Assembly (NCBI GenBank): GCA_023101885.1
Contig: JALPQD010000245.1
Coordinates: forward strand, 2,853,376-2,917,375
Length of the DNA: 64,000 bases
Direction of reading: 5' to 3'
Source: Typhlomys cinereus
Lineage: Eukaryota > Chordata > Mammalia > Rodentia > Platacanthomyidae
Part shown: one piece after another, positions 12,050-23,942 of the stretch
How positions within the stretch are numbered: position 1 is the stretch's first letter
How the letters are laid out: each line of letters starts with the position of its first letter
Translations under genes and position numbers: made by a program
Notes under the pieces: model-generated
Databases searched by the model: none
Told to the model about the DNA's origin: nothing
Seen by the model: only the letters and a program-made list of their open reading frames with translations

Positions 12050-12204
12050 ATTTTCCTTTGTGCACTTGTGTATGCATGTGCAGGTGAGTATATGTGTTAG
12101 TGTGTGTGAGGTTGCATGTAGACATATATGCATCAAGGACAGTCTTGAGTGTTGTCCTCTGAAGTTGTCTATTGACAACTATTGTCATTGAGATAGATTC
12201 TCTT
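12050..12204 (-). mobile_element. B4-like SINE, antisense, first part
   Basis: GTGTATGCATGTGCAGGTGA-type sequence, then TTGTCCTCTGAAGTTGTC and GAGATAGATTCTCTT, the usual order of an antisense B4 up to its GAGACAGRGTCTCTC block. The element is interrupted here by a J SINE and continues at 12481. Confidence 0.55.
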
Positions 12205-12480
12205 GGGCTGGAGCGATGGATCAGGGGCTAAGACTGCCTCGAAAACAGAAGGTCCTCAATTCAGATCCCAGGTCCCATGTAAAAACATCAGGTGGAAATG
12301 GCAGCAGCCTGCACTTCCAGCTCTGTTGGATAGAGCCTGGGAAATCCCAGAGCAAAGCAAAAAGGAGGTTGAAGTTATCCAGGATGGTCTCTGAAGTCAC
12401 CTTTGGTCCTCCAAAGGGACATACAGTGCCCTCTGACAGATACACACACACATTAATAATAATAAACAAAGTTAAAAAGT
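12205..12480 (+). mobile_element. J1 SINE inserted into a B4-like SINE
   Basis: Head GGGCTGGAGCGATGGATCAG, B-box region AATTCAGATCCCAGGTCCC, body GATAGAGCCTGGGAAATCCC and TCCTCCAAAGGGACATACAG, tail with (CA) and AATAATAATAAAC. Flanked by near-identical ATAGATTCTCTT (12193-12204) and ATAGAGTCTCTC (12483-12494), the split B4 sequence acting as target duplication. Confidence 0.9.
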
Positions 12481-12700
12481 AAATAGAGTCTCTCACAGGG
12501 ACCTGTAGCTTGCCAATCAGGCAAGCCTGACTGGCCAGGGACTCCCAGGGATCCTCCTGTCTCTGTTTCCCCAGTGTTGACTTACAAATGGTTACTAACA
12601 CACCCAGATTTTTTGGTGGGTGCTGGGGATTGAACACAGGTCCTCATCTATGTGTTCAGCAAGCCCTTCAGTGACTGAGCTATGACCCCAACTCTTTGTT
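12481..12700 (-). mobile_element. B4-like SINE, antisense, second part
   Basis: Resumes with AGAGTCTCTCACAGGGACCT, then CAGGCAAGCCTGACTGGCCA, GGGATCCTCCTGTCTCTG, TTCCCCAGTG, GGTGCTGGGGATTGAACACA and GGTCCTCATCTATGTGTTC, ending in the complement of the tRNA-like head (TGACTGAGCTATGACCCCAA). This completes the element begun at 12050. Confidence 0.7.
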
Positions 12701-12839
12701 TCTTCTGTGTAGGAAGTATCTGTCCACCAGGAATTGACCTACGTGGGCTGTGTACTCTCCAGTGAAATGAAATGCGACAGTCATCGCAGTGCATGCTGGG
12801 AAACCTGAGTGCAGGGAAGAATGACAACAGCAGTGGGTA

Positions 12840-12965
12840 TTCTCTGAACGCTGCTCCACATGCTATGTGGTCAGTGAAATATGCTCTGATAATTCCTTTT
12901 ATGTGTATGGAAACTGAGGCACAAGGCACAGGTAGACTCAGGAAGCAGCCAAGTCAAGAAAGAAG
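12840..12965 (+). mobile_element. Possible MIR fragment
   Basis: The core-like word ATGGAAACTGAGGCACAAGG matches the conserved MIR segment (GAGGAAACTGAGGCAC). Upstream similarity is weak. Confidence 0.4.
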
Positions 12966-13034
12966 CCTGCTTTTAATTGACACAGTGAAAAAAATTTACA
13001 CCATTTAAAAATTATATAATGTGATTGAGTCAAA

Positions 13035-13197
13035 GGCTCATGGGAGAACTGCTTGGTGTGCCAGCATGAAGACCTGAGTGTGAATCCTCACTCAGAGCAA
13101 GTGTAAGGAGCTGAGTGTGAATCCTTAGAGCCAAGCCAGACCCCATAGCTCATGTCCTGTAATCCCAGCTCACCTTCAGCAAGATAGGAAGAAGGGG
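13035..13197 (+). mobile_element. Diverged B4/ID-like SINE
   Basis: Head-like GAACTGCTTGGTGTGCCAGC, GAAGACCTGAGTGTGAATCC (B-box type), then GTCCTGTAATCCCAGCTCAC. The B-box word GAGTGTGAATCCT occurs twice (about 13075 and 13113), suggesting a small internal duplication. Confidence 0.4.
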
Positions 13198-14465
13198 GAT
13201 TTCTGGGAGTTCCTGGGCCAGCAAGCCTGATGTGTGCAGTGGCCACAGTACCCCTAGCCTGAGGCTGGGTAATGTATTAAATGATGGAAATCTATTTCCT
13301 CTGTTCCTCAAGTCTGGGAGTGATGGCATCACTGTCAAAGGGGAGTGAGTAGATGTAGATTTATCCTCTGCCTTCCAAACCACACTACTTGCTGCACCAT
13401 CATGACATGGTGGGCGGGGCAAACAGTCTCCATCCCCCTTTTGTAAGGTCACTCATCTGAATCACCTGGGTCCCACCCTCTTGGCTTAGTCACCATCTTC
13501 ACATGCTGCCTCTTAAACCTATCAGATTGGCAGTTAATTCCTGTGTGTGAATCCCATGGGTAAACCACTGTCAGACCAACACTCAGTATCAAGCTTTCCT
13601 AATGGCCTCTAAGACACAAGTGTAACGGTAGCTGTGAGAAGCTGTCTACGTAGCTCCCTAGGTCCTTTCTTGATAAATATGGCCCCAGAACATCGACTAT
13701 GAAGACGTCAAAGAAACACATGCATGGGTAGGACCCTCACAAGCATTTCTATTGCGTCTGATACATGTGTAGCCTATGGAGAAGAGGGTGCTATGTTCCA
13801 GGTTTATAGGTTATAAAGCTGCTCACTACAGACTCTCCTGTGCCCATCAGACACATCCTTCTGAAAGTACCACTCCTGCCAGGGCACATTGTCAGCGAGT
13901 TTCCATTGACTTGGGGTCATACTATCAAGGAGAAATGATTACTAGGTTGGCCTGTTGCTTTTCTTGAGGCATGCACAATAATAATAATCATCTTCATAAT
14001 AATAGTAATAGAGGCTTAACAGATCACAGCCACAAACATTTCTTTCCTATGTATTGTGAAAAGAGTTCTTGGATTAGCAATTATCTTGATCTGAGGAGTG
14101 GTCTGTGGCTTCCAGTCCCTTTAAAATGTCGTCCCGCCAGGCTCACTCAGCACCGCTGAATTTCTTTGTTATATTGTCATTGTGTTCAGGCCTGGCATAT
14201 CACTTCCTTTCTGTGCTAAAACCAGATGTGACTTAGCCCTACCTCTAGCCATCCTACACAGAGCTGATGTCAACATCAGCATGACCCTTCTTGAGTCTTC
14301 TTTCCTCATCACAGGGTGGGCTTGCTCTTTCCATTGGATAAAACCCCACACTTAATATTTAGTGTATGCTTGAAGATTCCCCTTAGCAAAGACAAGAACA
14401 CTCACCATACATTCTGATCCCTAGATGGTCTTGGTATTGGCTTATTTTTTTCTTTTATGAACATT
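13198..14465. other. Unique sequence
   Basis: No gene recognised. A short imperfect ATA/ATAATA tract lies at 13976-14010. Confidence 0.5.
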
Positions 14466-14523
14466 TTTTAAAATTTGTTTTCATTTATTTATTTTGTGTG
14501 CATGCATGCATGTATACGTGTGT

Positions 14524-14559
<36 letters not shown>

Positions 14560-14803
14560 CAGAGGGCAACGTGTGTCCCTGTGGAAGACCAAGGGTGACC
14601 CAGGGAATCATTCTGTATTGCTTCTACCTTCTTTTTGCTTCACCCTGGGATTTCCCAGGCTCCACCCACTATGGCCAGAAGTGCAGGCCTTGGCTGTTTC
14701 CACCAGGCGTGTTTTTTTTTTTTTTAACATGGGACCTGGGATCTGAACTCAGGACCTTCTGTTTGTGAGCAGATTCTTAACTCCTGAGCCATCTCTCCAA
14801 TCC
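14466..14803 (-). mobile_element. J1 SINE, antisense, with internal poly(T)
   Basis: Tail of TTTATTTATTTTG and (GT) (14519-14558), GTGTGTCCCTGTGGAAGACC, body GGGATTTCCCAGGCTCCACC, an internal T14 run at 14712-14725, then TAACATGGGACCTGGGATCT, GAACTCAGGACCTTCTG and the head complement ending TCTCTCCAATCC. The T run sits between the tRNA-like and body segments. Confidence 0.95.
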
Positions 14804-16824
14804 TTGCTTTTTTTTTTTTCCCACCTGAGCAAGTGTAGCGCCTTTCTACAAGGAAATTGAAGATAGCTATTTCCTGCTTCTATGTAAATGGAGGTGGAAG
14901 TGAAGGGTACAGGCAGATGGTATCCTTCTTGCCCTTCAGAATGGAACTGTTCTGAGCTGAACTCACCAGACAGCAGCTGTGACTGAACAAGTGGAGAGAG
15001 ACAGATGCTGCAAGCCAGGGTTGATGGTAACATGTGTGTAGCCTGTGAGCAGAGGTTGGGGCCAGCGTGTGTGTAGCCTGTGATCCTGGCAGCTTTCACA
15101 TGGAGGACACCTATTCAACTCTGCTGAACCAGAGAATGAATTCTGTCTTACAGCAACACGGACAGAAGAAGACCACGACCCATTAAAAAAAAAACCAAAA
15201 AACAAAGCAAATATGCATCAGAAGTGGATGCCTGGGATGGCTGCTGTTAGTGGAGTGCAGAAATATTACCCTCTCCGAAGCCAATCATCTCATATGAATG
15301 AGGAACAGGCTGCAGATTAAGCAGCAACATGCCACAGGGTGTGGGCACGTGACCTCACATCTGGCTGTCAGAAGAACAGCAGCAACGTGTGTCAGCCATG
15401 TGTGGAATGGCGGGACGCTGCGCTGTGCTGAGGAAAAAGCTGGACGGTCATCAGCATCTGCTGCTTATCACAGTCTCTCAAACGATGGGTTTCTTCTGTT
15501 CTGGGTCCCCTGGATCCCACAGCAATCCCCTTATTTTCTAAGCAGAACCGGTGGTCCACATGTGAACCTTTCCTCCACGAGGCTGAGTGTCTGCCTCTTT
15601 GTACATCTGCTCAGGGGGTGAGCTGTGGCCCTCCAACTTCCACGATGGCGAGAGGCATTCTCAGGGGGGCTGGTACTCCGTGGGACCCTCGACTGCATGA
15701 GGTGGGTCTTACTGGGGCTGCAGGATTCAAGGAGATAGAAGATTGGATGCCTTTAGAGGGGTCTCAGCACAAACTCTGGTCCGACATGCTGAGCTTGAGA
15801 AAAGGTATTTGGACTTCCAGGGTCTTAGGTGGATTGTTATAAACACAGTACCAGAGGCCATGGACATTTACTCCTCATGGAAGACGGTGTTCCTGTAGCT
15901 TGCAAATCAATCATAAGCAGAAGAGACAGGTGGATTCCAATGGATTCACAGCAGGACAAGGGGAACGCTCATGAATGTAGCAAACTGTGATGGAAAGTGT
16001 CGTGACTTCTCCCCGGGCACATGGTAATGACAGATCATGTTGAATGAGCCCTTGCGCTGAGTTGGAGGCTTCTCTCCCTTCTTGATGCTTATTAAAGCCC
16101 CATAAGAGGGGTGCTCATTACCAGCCAGAAGACCCACTCAAGGTCGCCAATTGCCTTCTTAGGGTTCATTCAGCTACTTCTGGCTGTCTCCCCCTGTTTC
16201 CCCCATAGGTTCCACAGAGCTATGCTCCTACTAACACAGTCACTGCGGTTACCATTTTGTTCACTAGCTCATTATCTGGTACACAGGTAAATATTCAATC
16301 AGTGATATAAGTCATTTAGAGACAGAAAGAACCATACAATGTTCCTAATACAAGTGATATTTTTAGTTAGAGAAACAGTGTTGATGTCTCTTGAAGTATC
16401 CCTTGGTAACCAGGAAGTGGCATCTTATGAACCAGGGGTGGCACCTTATGAACCACACACACATAGGATTCCAGGAGGGTTTTCAACTACACAATGCAAA
16501 GCTAATACAGAATTCCAATTTCAATATAAATTCTATTTGTCTGACACAAGACTCCATTGGATTTTGTGGTAGTCACCTGTGATTCTGGACCACTCATAGC
16601 TCTACCCGAGCGACTCACAGCACCTTTCTACTTACTGGAGTTCTGTCCACCCTGTTATGAAGTAAATTTCAGGAGGTGAGATGCTTGCAAATATTGTTCT
16701 GAGTTACGTCTCAGGGAAGTCTGCCTTGTGTGGGGAGATCATGCAACATGGTCTTGGCTATTGTTTTAGCATGAGTTTTGTTCATGATTTCTGTAACCTT
16801 TGAGTCACAGACACTTAGTGACGC
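14804..16824. other. Unique sequence
   Basis: Starts with a T run (14808-14819), otherwise unassigned. A 107-codon plus frame (15298-15621) has no domain, and the opposite strand carries no supporting gene structure. Confidence 0.5.
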
Positions 16825-17080
16825 TTGACATTCTGGAAAAGTGCCTGTGTGTACACATGTACACATACATGTATTATGTCTGTATGTCTGTATGCATGTT
16901 TACTCTCTTGTGTATATGTGTATGTACATGTGCATACATTCTATGAGTCTGTGCATGGAGACATCTGCTTACATTTGGTCTGTATGTCTGTAGGCTGTAC
17001 TCATGAATGTATCCTGTCTATGTCTCTGTGTGGGAGAACGTGATATACTTTGCATGTTTGTGTGTGTACATCAAGGTTAT
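16825..17080. repeat. TG/TA-rich low-complexity sequence
   Basis: Alternating purine-pyrimidine rich, dominated by TGTATG, TACATG and TGTCTG words without a fixed period. Its open frames encode only C/V/Y/M-rich low-complexity sequence. Confidence 0.7.
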
Positions 17081-17949
17081 GGAAGCCGGATGCTTCTTGT
17101 CTAGACATTACCGTACAATTGATTCAGTGACATCTCAGAGTACCATTAAGGCCTGTCTGTGTGTGGTCCCTAAATATCCTTTGAAGTGAGGGAAAGTGCT
17201 GGCTAGATTTTTCTTCCGTTGTAGAATATGAGGATATAAATATGTCATGCAAATATGATGACTAAAGGAGTGGATATTTCATTCATGCTTGGGCTTGTAG
17301 CTAGACATGAAAACTTGCTAGCCATAAGACCTAAAGAGAGTCTTCTAGCCCCTGCACCTGCTGCACACTATTATAGATCAGATTCTAGATCAGCTCAGTG
17401 GCTGCTCATGGGACTTCATGGGATGCAGTTGTTTGACTCCATGAATGCTTTTAAAACTATTCCTACTTGTTTGTTAAGAGATTTAGCAAATTATGAGATT
17501 TTATAATTATGAGATTAAACATGCTTAGGGATTTTTGCACCATAATTAATTGAAATAAAAATCAGCAAATTAATTATAGGCGACTTAGACAATGGGAGAC
17601 AAACAGACAAAATAAAAGACATGAGACTACAGGATAGTTACAATCTTCTGGTGGACACACAAAATAGTCACTGAATCTTCATCTGTGCAGCCCACTCTGT
17701 ATTTGACTCCCCTGGGCACCCCCATCATTGTGAATGCAAGAAATACTGCCTGCAAATGAGGTAGAAACATGTCAACTATTCAGTTACTGCTAAGCATAAG
17801 TTGAGATGAAAAATTACTGAGTCCCCAAGACACCACCCACCCTGCAGCTTACATTGCTCTGTAAGAGTCAAGGTCTTGGGCCTTCTGTAGTCAGCCTGTC
17901 TTGTCAACATAATCACCTTTGCTTCTGCTTCTGGAAAGTCCCGCTTTGC
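17081..17949. other. Unique AT-rich sequence
   Basis: No repeat or gene recognised; AT-rich with TAATTA words around 17540-17575. Confidence 0.5.
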
Positions 17950-18115
17950 TGGCTCCACCTCTGCCCTGCTTTAGTATAAAATGAAAGCTGAGCTCAGGGC
18001 TGGAGTCCTTGGAGAATGATCCCGGCTCCTGACCACCCATTAATAAAGCTCCTTTCTTCCACCCTGAGACGTCTGAGGAATCATTTCAGAGTAACACCCA
18101 TAAGTTAGGTGAGCT
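17950..18115 (+). mobile_element. LTR-like promoter/poly(A) module
   Basis: Has the spacing of a retroviral LTR core: TATAAAA at 17975-17981, a GCTCAGGGCTGGAGTCC start-like region, AATAAA at 18042-18047 (67 bp downstream), then CTCCTTTCTTCCACCCTGAG. It may be the U3/R/U5 junction of a degraded solo LTR. TG..CA borders, target duplication and family could not be fixed; no viral genes are adjacent. Confidence 0.35.
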
Positions 18116-19923
18116 CATTGTCCCAGAGCTGTGAGGGTTCTAGTTCGCCCTGCTTGGGAAGAAGGTTGGGAGAACTTTGGGTGGAAATGGCACAGGAGAC
18201 AGGAGGTCAAAAGTGAAGGAGCTTAATTGTAAATTTAAGAAGGAATTCACAATTCAGGCGAGACCTCAGTATAGCCGACAGGTAGACTCTTATCATAGGT
18301 GGAGTCTCTTACATCTTGCCGATTTCTACTTTAACATATTCTCTTCCCTGTACAGAGTCCTAATTGACAGAGCCAAACTTTGCACAGCGGGATAGAAAAC
18401 ACAGCTATAATTATTCTAAGAGCAACTCTAAGAGCAATGACTCTGTCTAAAAATGATGGCCACACATACTGGATATTTTATACATAAAGAAGTAGTCACA
18501 CAACTTGGTATCTCCTGAGTCTGCTGCATGTTTGTCCTGATGATGTTGGTCAAAGTCTGGACTGGCTATTCCCAGGTTCTCGGAGTCTTACTCAAAGAAC
18601 CGAAAACAAACTAATAACAAAACACCCACCACATACATATCAGAGCAGGAAAACTTTAAAGGGACAGTCAAAGGATACTTTGCAAGTGAGCTCCAAAGCA
18701 TCAGTTGTTTGGAGCTTTAGTTATGGGGTCCAGGGGGGGAGGAGTTGGTTGGTTAGGACCATACTGTGGGTGGGTCTCTGTTTTGATGGACGGCCTTGAG
18801 TTTTCAAAGTCTATCTTTACTAAGCATGTTCTTTCCCATGATGTATCTTATTTTGATCATATGCACGCCTAATCACAGTAAACTGTAATCATGTGTCAAT
18901 AGGGGTCTTTCCATGAAAGTTCACTCAGACAACATTTTGCCTTACTGCACATGCACACAAAACTGGTTCAAGCTGCATCAGCTACCGGCAAATGGGGAGT
19001 TACTTGGGGGTTGCTAAGGAAGGAGATATCCCACTGTTTGAAGTGGGGTGTATGAAACGGGGAAGCAGGTGAGGGTGTGAGGTTGCAGGTGCGGTTTTAG
19101 GAGAACATGTGCATGGCCCACACCAGTGGAGAGCCAGGTCTCTGAGCCTTCCCTGCACTTACCACCTGCCCATGGTCCTTCACCTCCAGAACAACTCAGC
19201 CATGATGCTGTGCATGGAATCCTGGGAGACTCCTAAGCAGAGTATTGAAATGAGAGTTGCATCTGAGCATATGCCAACAGATCCCTTTCTTGCTTTGACT
19301 TTCCCAACTCCTTAAGAGAAAATTCTCAACATCTTTTCTTTTCTTTTCAAAATGCATGTTGGTGCCCAGATGTGAGATTCCCCCAATCAATTCGAAGAGC
19401 TCACTGAAAAATAACTCATTCAGGTTTTGTCTTGAAACAAACTCTTTTTGGCCACATTTTAAACTAATAGCAGGAATAAACATGGACTTTTTTTCCTGAG
19501 AAATCAAGAAATAGACAAAATTAGTTGCAGATATCTGCTTTCTTACTAGACTGGGCTTTGAGTACTGAGTTTTGCTATCAACAAGCACACATGTAATTTG
19601 AATGATGTCTTCTCATTTGATTTTAATGTTCAGAAGATAAACTTTGATAGCAGAATATAGTTAATTTTGTGCTTGGTAAAATTTTGCTGAAAGTGCAACC
19701 AGGCAGGTGATTTCCTGAATTATTCAATGTTGTCGCTGTACTTCATTGCATGGCTGACACTACTCTGCTGAGAGTCATCAAAAGTGCACTTCCCTGATTA
19801 GAAGAAACTGGACAAAGCATGGCCACTTCCCATCATACCAGAGGGCTTTAAAAAAAAATAAACAAAAACCCCCCACATCTTTGAAGTCACTATTTAAAAA
19901 AAATCTATTTTATTTCAATTCAT
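18116..19923. other. Unassigned sequence
   Basis: Part of 18690-19020 (TTCCCATGATGTATCTTATT, GCACATGCACACAAAACTGG, CTACCGGCAAATGGGGAGTT) has the feel of an old interspersed repeat, but I cannot name it. The minus frame 19196-19588 (130 codons) has no domain I recognise. Confidence 0.4.
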
Positions 19924-20200
19924 GAGGCTGGAGAGATGGCTCAGAAGTTAAGACTTTACCTCAAAAGCAGAAGATTCTGAGTTTGGATCCCCGATTCCTT
20001 GGAAAAATGCAGAAACAGTGGCGAACTGCACTTCTGGCCCTGGTGGGTGGAGTCTGGGAAATCCCAGAGTGAGGCAAAAAGGAGGAAGAAGCAATCCAGG
20101 ATGATTCCCGAAGTCACCCTTGGTTCTCCACAGGGACACACAGTGCCCTCTGATATACACACTCATACACGTGTGCACGTGCAAAAATTGAAAAAAACCA
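19924..20200 (+). mobile_element. J1 SINE, sense (inverted pair, left arm)
   Basis: GAGGCTGGAGAGATGGCTCA head, GGTGGGTGGAGTCTGGGAAA body, GGACACACAGTGCCCTCTGA and an (A,C)-rich tail. It faces an antisense J SINE only a few bases downstream. The word ATTCATG flanks both ends (about 19918 and 20193), a plausible short target duplication. Confidence 0.95.
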
Positions 20201-20204
20201 TTCA

Positions 20205-20479
20205 TGTATTGTGTGTGTGTGTTTGTGTTTGTGCTGCAAGGGACTGCACAAGAAGGCATTTGAATGTGTGTGCCAGCTGAGACCCAAGAGTACTATCAGG
20301 AATCACCTGGATTGCTCTTTGCTTTGCTCTGGGGTTTCCCAGGCTCTGCCTTCCAGGGATTGAATTACAGACTGCTGCCGTTTCTGCCTGGCATTTTCAC
20401 ATGGGATCTGCGGATCCAAACTCAGGTCCTTTTGCTTGTGAGGCAAAGGCTTTAATCACCGAACCATTTCCTCGGCCCT
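20205..20479 (-). mobile_element. J1 SINE, antisense (inverted pair, right arm)
   Basis: TGTG tail, GAATCACCTGGATTGCTCTT, TTTGCTCTGGGGTTTCCCAG, CTGGCATTTTCACATGGGAT, CCAAACTCAGGTCCTTTTGC, and a head complement ending TTCCTCGGCCC. Tail-to-tail with the copy at 19924. Confidence 0.95.
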
Positions 20480-20599
20480 GAAGATGCTTTTTTCCTTTTT
20501 TCTTAAATCAAGAATTGTTTTAAATTCATAAACAAAATAAGTTATTGTCCATGTCCCTTTTATTTTTTAAAAACTTTTTTTAGTACATGATTTCTCTTT

Positions 20600-20975
20600 A
20601 GTAGAAGACCATTTCTTTTTTTTTAATTATTTTTTCTAGTTTTACAAGCATATTCTTGCTTCCCTCCATTACCCACTGCCTCCCCTCTCCTTTCCTTCAT
20701 CAATCCATACCACTCCAGGGGTCTCTCTGGCTTGTCTACTCTTGTGGGGGTTCAGCCCTCTGTGGCACACTAAGTTGCCCCTCCTCAGGCCACCCAACTG
20801 AGAGAGGCATTTCCCTTCACTCATCCAGCTTTAGTCTCCAAGTTTTCCACCATGTGTTCTTATCTCTCTTGAGTTCCTCCATAGTTTATGGGGACATGTT
20901 GATATGTCAGTCATTATGCAGGTCTAGTAAAGACAAGTCTCACTGCAGTGAGTGTCCTTGTCATTTTAAAGAAAA
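20600..20975 (-). mobile_element. L1 3' UTR fragment (type A), antisense
   Basis: T-rich start, then AGTTTTACAAGCATATTCTT, CTTCCCTCCATTACCCACTG, a C/T-rich polypyrimidine stretch, CTGGCTTGTCTACTCTTGTG and CATTTCCCTTCACTCATCCA. Strongly colinear with 46980-47300. A pyrimidine-rich antisense tract is typical of rodent L1 3' UTRs. No ORF2 is visible. Confidence 0.6.
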
Positions 20976-23294
20976 AAGACATTGATCTCTTACACCTCAT
21001 GCTGTCTTTACACCTCATACCCAGCATGTTGTCTTACACATAGTAGCTGGTCAACAAATGCATGCAATGTTGAATTCAATGAAACGGGTCCTTGTTCTCT
21101 AGCATCTCTGGATATGGACAGCACGTCATTTAGATTGCTGCTTTGTCCTTCTTCTGCATCCCTGTTTATTTCTCCTTAGGTTTGTGGGTTGCTCTCTCCT
21201 GCAGCTCCCAATTTCGCCACTCACACCTTTTGGATCTTTCTTTGTGTTTTCCAGGAGTCTTTGCATTCAGAGCTTCTTGCCACACCCACTTTCAGTCTCA
21301 GCTGCAAAAAACCTTGCTGCCCTTGTGCACAAGCAGCAGGATCAGTGTGGCGAGGATTTACTGGCCTGGATAGCAGCCCTCATCCAGTGATTCTGCTGAG
21401 CAGGTACCGAAATAGCCCATGGGTATGGGGACTCTCAGTGTATGGTGTGTGTGTGTGTGTGGTGTACATGTGAGTGTGGACACTCATACCATGGCATGCA
21501 TGTGCTCAAAGGATGACTTTGTGGAGTTAGTTGGTCCTCTTCATTCATTTTCATGTGGGTCTTGATGGGGGAGTCATCAGGTTTGCACATCAAGTGCTTC
21601 TACCTGCTGATCTGTTTCAATCAGCCCCCAAAGCCAGCACATTTATAAAGCTTTTCTCTGGGGGATGTTTTGTTATTACAACTTTTGTCTTTGGCTTTCC
21701 TGAGCTGACACACCACCGTTTACAAAAGGATGAATGTCCTTTTATATCATCAGTCATTAAAAACACCAAACTAACAGTAGGAAGACTTAACCCAAGTAAA
21801 AGAGGAGGGTTCGTAAGGTGTATCTTGAATGAATAGAACGGTGAATAACAGGGAGCCCGCATTGTGTCCTCTGGTGCGGCTATAAGCTGCTAAGCAGCGG
21901 GCACTCATTTTATCCTGACTGCAGGCATTGACAGAGCCTGAGGGATGAGAGATCTGAAGCAGGCTGGCTTATCTACTCTGCCCAAGGCCTCCCTTCTGGG
22001 AAATGTCAGAGGCACAATTTAAATCCAGGCAGCTCAGTCTTAGAAAACGCTGCTTCTCCGTTGCTAGTTTTCTTTCCTTTCCAATAAATCTTGGCCACGA
22101 TGAAGGGTCCAAGTAAAGTTTCTTAACGAAGGCCTAACAGAGTCTAGAATAATAGGTTTTGAAGACCAGGGAAATAAAGCTATTCAGAAGGCAGGTTGCT
22201 AACGGATTTTCAACCATAAGATTTTATTCTCCTTTCATGTACAATCCTTTTTTTTTCATTCACCACAAACTTCGTCTAAGTTCTTGTTTCTTCGATTTTG
22301 CATGTTTGCGTTTACTTTCCTGCTGACCCAGGAGAGAGACCTCCTCTGTGGCAATCTTCCCCCGCGAGCCACAGGAAAACCTTTTTCATGTATAGGGTGT
22401 TTTAGAATGGGAAGGGACATATGGATAGGTAATATAGTTGGTATACATTGCATATACAGGTATACAAATATTTGTGCATATATTCTCTCTCTATATGTGT
22501 GTGTATGCACATATATTTATAAGGGATTCGAGGAAACGATGAGAAAGAATGTTCCCCTCTTGAAATGGATTTTGGAACTTGAATTTCAAGTTATGCTCTT
22601 TCTGTGGTTGTGTTGGATGGAAAGATGCTCTCTGATCATGTGACATACATGTCTCTTCAGATATAAATTATCTTTGGATAGTCTGAATCGGCATCCTGTA
22701 TGTTCTAGCCTTTTAATTATATCTAAGGAGAGCACAGAACTGGTTTGCAGGTCCTGCATTTCTTCTGGAATCTACTCTCCCGTCATCCTGCTGCATACTG
22801 AATACCAGTAATGCAGTACCTGTAGATACGGCTTCTTGCTTCTCCTGTCCGTTACCGACTCCTTGTGTTAGCTTTACCACTTGTGGCTTCACAGAGACAC
22901 CTCACGCAGACCATTGTGGACAAAGGGGTCCATTGCCAGCTCACGGTTCCAGGTCACAGACCCTTGCAACATATAAATCACAACAGCAGGAGATGGAGAA
23001 AACTTCCTGTGGTTAGGAGCAGGAGGCAGCAGATGAATGCAGGACAGCCAACTTCCTGGAGCACAGCTGGCTTCCTTAGTCAGCACAGAGATGGGTATCT
23101 CCCTCAGTGGGCGGGGCTTTCCCCTCTACCAGAACCTTCCAGAAAGACCGTCTCCTACAGGCTGGTCCAGATGCCTGCCTTAACTAAGTAAGTCCTCACA
23201 GGGGCACCCAGCCATCTCCCTCCCAGTTGTCACACTGACATTCGAGACAGATCATCACCCTCCCCTCGCCATCGACATTTAGTAATTGCTTCTT
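20976..23294. other. Unique sequence with short TG tract
   Basis: Contains a (TG) stretch at 21441-21462 and a TATACA/TATATG-rich stretch at 22440-22520. Several frames of about 100-120 codons overlap on both strands; none has a recognisable domain. Confidence 0.5.
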
Positions 23295-23512
23295 GTCACA
23301 CTTAGGCACAGTTGACAGTTGAGGGTTTGAGCTCTGGGCACATTTGTAGAGAATGAGTGGTTGAGTTAAGCACAGAGAAAACCTATGAGAGATTGTCTAG
23401 CTGATGGGGAAGGCCCATCCCATTGTGGGTGGGATTAAGCCCTGGAAAAAAAAATACAGAGAGCTGGCTGAGAGTCAGCATCCTTGTGTACACTTGGCCA
23501 GACATGCTGGTC
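23295..23512 (+). mobile_element. URR1-like element, truncated copy
   Basis: Matches the first half of the URR1-like element (from CACTTAGGCACAGTTGACAG through GTACACTTGGCCAGACATGC) and stops abruptly at GGTC, joined to the middle of an antisense J SINE. A deletion or rearrangement removed its 3' half. Confidence 0.75.
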
Positions 23513-23536
23513 AGTCTAAAAGTGACTTCAGGAATT
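23513..23536 (-). mobile_element. J1 SINE, antisense, left piece
   Basis: AAAAGTGACTTCAGGAATT corresponds to the J SINE antisense segment AGGGTGACTTCAGGAATCAT; the rest of the SINE continues after the inserted URR1-like element at 23943. Confidence 0.75.
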
Positions 23537-23942
23537 GTCATAGTTAGGCACAGGTGTCAACATGACAGTTGAGCGTTCTGAGCTCTAGGGCATATTTGTG
23601 GAGAGTTAGAGGTTGAGTTAAGCCCAGTGCAAACCTGCAGGAGATTGTCTGGCTGATGGGGAAGGACCAGGTGGGAGGGATTAGGCCCTAGAATAAAACA
23701 CAGAGCTGGTTGAGAGAGTCAGCATCTTTGTGTACACTTGGCCAGACATCCTAGTCTGGCAAGTAAGGATCGTCTCTCTCTCAGCCATTATGAAGAGAGA
23801 GTGTGGCCAGTTCCCTTGGCCCTAGTGTTAGTGCACGCTCTCCCATCAAGGTGGAAAGACTGTAACTGGACTATCAGTAAGAAAATAAACCTCTTGTTCC
23901 CTTTGATGGTCGTTAATCAGCAACCAACCAGGTTGACTGCTA
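23537..23942 (+). mobile_element. URR1-like element with 8-bp target duplication
   Basis: A full-length-looking 406-bp copy from GTCATAGTTAGGCACAGG to GTTGACTGCTA, interrupting a J SINE. The SINE word CAGGAATT is present on both sides (23529-23536 and 23943-23950), an exact 8-bp duplication as expected for hAT transposases. No open frame of note; it would need a transposase in trans. Confidence 0.9.

Noticed and set aside
15298..15621. 107-codon plus-strand frame considered as a small gene
   Set aside because: No domain, no supporting splice sites or promoter, and ordinary composition.
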